Assembly: GCA_003223315.1 (NCBI GenBank)
Contig: QHYR01000035.1
Coordinates: 1 to 57,417, forward strand
From: Acidobacteriota bacterium
Lineage (GTDB): Bacteria; Acidobacteriota; Terriglobia; Acidiferrales; UBA7541
Direction of reading: 5' to 3'
Length of the DNA: 57,417 nucleotides
The translations under genes and the position numbers were made by a program. Below are positions 54,066 to 57,417 of this stretch, one piece after another (the first letter of the stretch is position 1; each line of letters begins with the position of its first letter). The notes beneath the pieces were generated by a model. That model was given only the letters and a program-made list of their open reading frames with translations. It made no database searches and was not told the DNA's origin.

Positions 54066-54950
54066 TTACTTGTACATCTCGTCAGTCGGCATGATGCCCC
54101 ACAGATTGGCGGCGTCCGGGTCCTTGGCCCACACTTTCGGACGTTGCGGATTGTCGCGATGCCATGGCCGCGGCTCGAAATAGCCGAGCTCCTCGTTCAT
54201 GCGGTCAAGCTCGGCGAAGAGCTCAGTGATCAGGCCGGCCGGACTGCGATGATAGGTGAATAGGTTGTGGCCGATGCCGTGCCGGCCGGGTCCCCAAATG
54301 AGCTTGTAGCCGTTGACGCTGAGGAAATCGCACGCCGTCTGCATGTGGCCCCAGTCGCGCAACTCGAACGCGGTGTGGAAGTGACGGTTCGAACCCGTCT
54401 CCACCAGATTGATGGTGTGATGGTCTGGCCCGCAGCGCAAGAACGAGAAGAAGTCGCCCATCCAGTCAGATTCGCGAAAACCGAGAACGTCGCAATAGAA
54501 TTTTGTCGTGTGCTTGACGTCGGTGACGTGGAACGCTACGTGGCCGAGCTTGTGCGGCACGATGCCCTTGGCCTGAAATTTCTGGTGCGAGAAGTCGGCG
54601 CGCTGGAATACCTCGATCACCGTGCCCTTCGGGTCCTCGAAGGTCAGTAGCTCCGAGATCGAGGGCTCCGGACCCTTGTTGCGCTGTGTCTTGATGCCGT
54701 GGCCCCGCACCTGCTTCTCGAATGCGTCGAGATCATCGCCCTCGCCGATTTGGAAGGCAACGCGCACGCACTGCGCCTGTGAGCCTTTGCGCAAGACGAC
54801 GGAATGATGATCGACTGTGTTGGCGAGAAACGTGGCGTCCTTTTCCTTGCCGACCAGCGTCATGCCGAGGACGTTGGTGTAGTAGTCGGTCTGCTGTTCC
54901 ACGTCCGGCACTTCATAGCTGGCGTGGGCGATCTTGCGCACACGGATCAT
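54066..54950 (-). CDS. Extradiol-type ring-cleavage dioxygenase (VOC superfamily)
   Basis: 294 residues with two VOC modules. The metal ligands of type I extradiol enzymes can be assigned in the second module: His in LGHVAFHVTD (about residue 138), His in GPGRHGIGHN and Glu in GLITELFAELD. The first module (IAHASYEVPDVEQQTDYYTNVLGM) lacks them, as usual. It probably cleaves a catechol-like ring with Fe(II); the substrate is unknown. Neighbours on the same strand are a hydroxyacid dehydrogenase upstream (12 bases) and the FAH hydrolase downstream, so this is a small catabolic operon. Confidence 0.88.
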   Translation of the reverse strand: MIRVRKIAHASYEVPDVEQQTDYYTNVLGMTLVGKEKDATFLANTVDHHSVVLRKGSQAQCVRVAFQIGEGDDLDAFEKQVRGHGIKTQRNKGPEPSISELLTFEDPKGTVIEVFQRADFSHQKFQAKGIVPHKLGHVAFHVTDVKHTTKFYCDVLGFRESDWMGDFFSFLRCGPDHHTINLVETGSNRHFHTAFELRDWGHMQTACDFLSVNGYKLIWGPGRHGIGHNLFTYHRSPAGLITELFAELDRMNEELGYFEPRPWHRDNPQRPKVWAKDPDAANLWGIMPTDEMYK

Positions 54951-54962
54951 GCGAATTCTCCT

Positions 54963-55868
54963 TTACGTTTCGTTCGTCGTGCCTTCGTTTTTTGTTTTCG
55001 AACGCGGCAACGAACCGATGACGTCGACCATCTTCGCGCCGTCGAACTCGCCGAAACCCATGGCCATGAAACGCTCGTAAAGCGCTGCGGCGCAATCGAG
55101 CATCGGCGTGGCCACGCCGACGCTGTCGGCGAAATCCCCGATCATACCGACATAATGCTGCAATCCGGGCACGGTGCCCTGCGCCGGCAGAAAGCGCCGC
55201 TCCGCCATCCACGGCGCGCGGATGCCGAATTGCATCGAGCCGCCGCTGCCGCTGGCGATCGCCTGGATCATCAGCGGCACGTCGACCCCGGCTTTGAGCC
55301 CGAGCGCCATGGCCTCCGCGGTCGCCGCTATATGGATCACAACCAGAAGATTATTGACCAGCTTGACGCGGCTCGCGGCGCCGAATTCGCCGAAATAAAG
55401 GCACGTATCGGCAAAGCCCGCGACCACGCCTTCGAGCTTCTTGCATGCCGCGGCGTCGCCGGCGAGATAGATCACGCCCTTCTTCGCCGAAACCATGCCC
55501 GGTGTGCCGGAGACTTCGCCGTCGATGAAAGTAGCGCCCTTCTGCGCCAGCGGCGCGATCTGGCGTTGCTTGTCAGGCAGCGGGTGCGAACCGAGCTCGA
55601 CCACGATCTGCCCCGGCCGGGCGGTGTGGACGAGACCTCGCGGACCCTGCACCACATCATCGAGCGCCTCCATCGACGGCAGGCACGAGAATACGATGTC
55701 GGCTTGCGCGCCGACGTCGGCCGACGATCGCGCCGGCACGCCGCCGATTCTTTCGAATTCGGCGAGCGAGCTGCGGCGATAGCCGACGACGCGCCGGCCG
55801 CTCTTGATGAGGTTCTCCGAGATCGGCATGCCGATCTTACCGACACCTACAAAACCGATGGTCTCCAT
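54963..55868 (-). CDS. NAD(P)-dependent 3-hydroxyisobutyrate dehydrogenase-like oxidoreductase
   Basis: 301 residues, beta-hydroxyacid dehydrogenase family. Rossmann start ETIGFVGVGKIGMPISENLIKSG, substrate motif FIDGEVSGTPGMVSAKKG (the usual DAPVSGG), the catalytic Lys in GAASRVKLVNNLLVV, and an all-helical C-terminal half. It oxidises a 3-hydroxyacid side chain or related compound. First gene of the FAH/dioxygenase/dehydrogenase unit. The codon choice is very G+C-rich compared with the receptor gene upstream. Confidence 0.92.
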   Translation of the reverse strand: METIGFVGVGKIGMPISENLIKSGRRVVGYRRSSLAEFERIGGVPARSSADVGAQADIVFSCLPSMEALDDVVQGPRGLVHTARPGQIVVELGSHPLPDKQRQIAPLAQKGATFIDGEVSGTPGMVSAKKGVIYLAGDAAACKKLEGVVAGFADTCLYFGEFGAASRVKLVNNLLVVIHIAATAEAMALGLKAGVDVPLMIQAIASGSGGSMQFGIRAPWMAERRFLPAQGTVPGLQHYVGMIGDFADSVGVATPMLDCAAALYERFMAMGFGEFDGAKMVDVIGSLPRSKTKNEGTTNET

Positions 55869-55886
55869 TTCCGCCTCACACCTTAA

Positions 55887-56009
55887 TCACGCTACTTCTA
55901 CCCATTGATCGGAGAAATTCACGCGCAGCCCCAGCGTGCCTTCCGTCGGCTTTCCGGAAACTGGCTGACCCGTGTGCCTTTTCATCGGGCCGATAGGGTC
56001 TTCCCGCAT
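55887..56009 (-). CDS. Possible 40-residue peptide or gene remnant
   Basis: Short open frame just upstream of the dehydrogenase, ending in LGLRVNFSDQWVEVA. It is not recognised, and no clear Shine-Dalgarno is seen. It may be the tail of a lost first gene of the catabolic unit. Confidence 0.25.
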   Translation of the reverse strand: MREDPIGPMKRHTGQPVSGKPTEGTLGLRVNFSDQWVEVA

Positions 56010-56070
56010 ATCTGACTCCCTGGTCTGGGCACAATCGCTCTAGCGCCAATCGGTGATCTCGTCACTCGCA

Positions 56071-56556
56071 CTAGCCTCGCCAGTCAAACGCCGAGACCTG
56101 CACTCGGAGGCCATCAGGATCGCTCACGGAGAAGTTGTCGCTGGCGTTGCCCTGCACGCCTTCGATGCCCGCGCTCTTGACCGTGGTCCTCAGCCGTTCG
56201 GCGTCGAAATCCTCAACGCCGATGCAGAAGTGGTCGATGCGCCTAGGTTGGTTGCTTTTCTGCAAGATGATCAACCCGCCGCCTGGCAGATCAAATCCAT
56301 GGTTGTCCGGCCCTTGGACCCGTCGCGTTGGGGAGAAGCCAAACAGGTTTCGATAGAACGCCTCCGAACGCGCAATATCGGAAACCCGCACGTTCACATG
56401 GTGCAGGTTCCGACCCTTCATCAGACTGCCAGATGTCGTTTGCGCCTTGACTGCCAACGGCGTTGTCGCCACGAGGGCAAGCGCGTGCAACAACTGCCGT
56501 CTGGTCAAGGTTCCACGTTCGTAGGAACGGACGAGCGCGTCAATGTCTCTGATCAT
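56071..56556 (-). CDS. VOC-family protein with twin-arginine-like leader
   Basis: 161 residues. The N-terminus (YERGTLTRRQLLHALALVATTPLAVKA) looks like a Tat signal. A single glyoxalase/VOC module follows: LHHVNVRVSDIARSEAFYRNLFGF, PDNHGFDLPGGGLIIL, RIDHFCIGVEDFDAERL and SDPDGLRVQV. The first-strand His and the middle His are metal-ligand candidates. Substrate unknown. It lies on the same strand as the catabolic unit, upstream of it by about 200 bases. Confidence 0.85.
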   Translation of the reverse strand: MIRDIDALVRSYERGTLTRRQLLHALALVATTPLAVKAQTTSGSLMKGRNLHHVNVRVSDIARSEAFYRNLFGFSPTRRVQGPDNHGFDLPGGGLIILQKSNQPRRIDHFCIGVEDFDAERLRTTVKSAGIEGVQGNASDNFSVSDPDGLRVQVSAFDWRG

Positions 56557-56949
56557 CGCTACTCCTTGTTACGTCGTTGGATATCATCGTGGCCGGAATT
56601 TCGCAGGAATCCAGGATACTACGGAGCTGGATCTCGTGAGTGGTGGCACACCAAAGGGCAACACAAGATATTGCATAGTGCATTGACCCGTTCTCAAAAA
56701 CTGTTGGCGGTGAGGTTTCCCAATAGATCCCGATAAGTCGGCTCCTAAGAAAGTGGCAACGGGTGGCAAGCTAACGAGGTCGACCAATCGCGGTGGGTGA
56801 ATGAAAATCGCGGGGACGACCTTGCGCCCGTTCGGAATCAAATTCGCGCCCAGACGGTGTAAGCTTTCTCGCACAGCCGCTTTCGAGTCCCGTGACTGAT
56901 CGCAAACACTGTAAGAACGATTGTCTCGTAAGTCGTTACAGGAGAGTGC
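56557..56949. other. Gene-free stretch at the tRNA 3' end
   Basis: 393 bases. A 96-codon minus-strand frame here has no recognised homology or ribosome site. An imperfect dyad (CTGTAAGAACGA / TCGTTACAG, about 56909-56938) lies just beyond the tRNA 3' end and could be a terminator or recombinase site. If the tRNA-bounded island is real, this is its end. Confidence 0.35.
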
Positions 56950-57022
56950 TGGGCCCGCTAGGATTTGAACCTAGGACCAACGGATTATGAGTCCGCTGCT
57001 CTGACCGCTGAGCTACGGGCCC
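56950..57022 (-). tRNA. tRNA with anticodon CAT (elongator Met or lysidine-modified Ile)
   Basis: The acceptor GGGCCCG pairs with CGGGCCC, with discriminator A and no encoded CCA. D arm GCTC-AGCGGTCA-GAGC, anticodon loop CTCATAA between CGGA and TCCG, T arm CTAGG-TTCAAAT-CCTAG. Sequence alone does not separate elongator tRNA-Met from tRNA-Ile2. Its 3' 43 bases recur at 44671-44713. Confidence 0.93.
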
Positions 57023-57054
57023 CCTGTGCTCACAACATACTACAAGACCAAAAC

Positions 57055-57199
57055 TTAATGGACAAAAGTCGCCTCCTGCTGAGGAGCGCCATTTTGTTCG
57101 GTGGCAGTTGTGGTGGCAGTTGAATTGGCTTTCTGAGGCACGGGAGAAGCGGCTGCCAAGCGCTCGACCGCTGCTAGTTGATGCTGAGGAGCTAAGTGT
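57055..57199 (-). pseudogene. Tyrosine recombinase C-terminal tail, cut by an IS element
   Basis: Minus-strand frame reading HLAPQHQLAAVERLAAA and then a Ser/Thr/Ala-rich tail to TAA (57057-57055). The HLAPQH..AVERL segment follows the catalytic Tyr (YxHL) in many phage-type integrases. The Tyr and everything upstream have been separated by the IS element that begins at 57200. It lies on the 5' side of the tRNA, 33 bases away. Confidence 0.7.
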
Positions 57200-57417
57200 T
57201 GACCTGCCCCCCGAAATTTAGTCCATGTGAAATGTGACTTCTCCGTTTACTGATCGGACCTGCTTTTTGGTACCAACTCTAGGGTGAGTTTTCGGCTGCT
57301 TGTAATCCAATGAGGTTGCGGCTAGCCGCAACCTCATTGGCGAATTCGTTCGGCGTCCTCTCCCCGAGAGCCCTGTGAGGACGGCTCTCATTATATTCCT
57401 TCCGCCAAGCCTCAATG
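57200..57417 (-). mobile_element. IS3-family insertion sequence, right end (continues beyond window)
   Basis: The boundary begins with TGACCTGCCCCCCGAAATTT at 57200, a terminal inverted repeat of the type found in IS3-family elements, followed by a transposase tail. The other end is outside the window. Confidence 0.75.
57279..57417 (-). CDS. IS3-family transposase (OrfB), C-terminal 46 codons
   Basis: DDE integrase-core transposase end: IEAWRKEYNESRPHRALGER, then TPNEFANEVAA to a TAG at 57281-57279. The YN..RPH.ALG..TP.EF pattern is diagnostic for IS3-type OrfB. The 5' part lies outside the window. Confidence 0.88.
   Translation of the reverse strand, partial: IEAWRKEYNESRPHRALGERTPNEFANEVAASRNLIGLQAAENSP

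Noticed and set aside
56584-56874. 96-codon minus-strand frame beside the tRNA
   Set aside because: No ribosome binding site or recognised motif; noted only as part of the gene-free stretch.
1-57417. CRISPR arrays, rRNA genes, prophage structural genes
   Set aside because: No regularly spaced repeats, rRNA-like sequence or capsid/tail-type proteins are visible on either strand.

Overview
The window looks like one stretch of a chromosome from the phylum Acidobacteriota, probably a soil member near Solibacterales/Bryobacterales. That placement is inferred from gene content, not from a marker-gene tree. The pointers are two very large TonB-dependent receptors with an N-terminal carboxypeptidase-regulatory-like domain, an expanded family of secreted proteins carrying a WEGDTLVVDVTNF-like motif, DUF6152 and DUF6644 proteins, and Ser/Thr kinases with large extracytoplasmic tails.

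Layout. Positions 1-10.6 kb are housekeeping: purC (5' part, cut by the window edge), smc, cysS, a secreted NHL-repeat protein, a class III aminotransferase, yraN, galT and tRNA-Cys. From 10.6 to 17.8 kb lies a degraded region. It holds a pseudogene with a nonsense codon and a frameshift, a yihY/brkB gene, an in-frame chimera of an ABC-exporter membrane domain with part of a cyclic beta-1,2-glucan synthase, an mscS-type channel, and tRNA-Arg(CCG) with a broken tyrosine recombinase next to it. From 17.9 to 24.6 kb are two exported RidA-like proteins, a membrane Ser/Thr kinase ending in a TonB C-terminal-like domain, a periplasmic binding protein with a damaged C-terminus, an O-methyltransferase and an OmpA-type envelope protein preceded by an overlapping 17-codon ORF.

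From 24.8 to 36 kb there is an extracytoplasmic block: a secreted cupin, five paralogous secreted proteins, a DUF6152 protein, two coupled DUF6644 membrane proteins, and on the other strand an FMN-binding protein, ApbE flavin transferase and RnfD-like membrane subunit. The last three form a plausible flavin electron-transfer unit. From 36 to 44.7 kb are a TonB-dependent receptor, a metallo-beta-lactamase-fold hydrolase, a large secreted alpha/beta hydrolase, and a second secreted-paralog/DUF6152 pair.

The last 12.3 kb (44.67-57.02 kb) are bounded by an intact tRNA with anticodon CAT and a 43-base copy of its 3' half, the geometry left by integration at a tRNA gene. Inside are a second kinase-TonB fusion facing a second TonB-dependent receptor, an NlpC/P60-like secreted protein, and a small catabolic cluster (fumarylacetoacetase-fold hydrolase, extradiol-type dioxygenase, hydroxyacid dehydrogenase, VOC protein). 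Beyond the tRNA are the tail of another tyrosine recombinase and an IS3-family element that cuts it.

Strongest leads: the kinase-TonB fusions paired with Oar-like receptors, the DUF6152/DUF6644 modules whose predicted mature proteins begin with His-His, the ABC/glycosyltransferase chimera, and the tRNA-bounded island.
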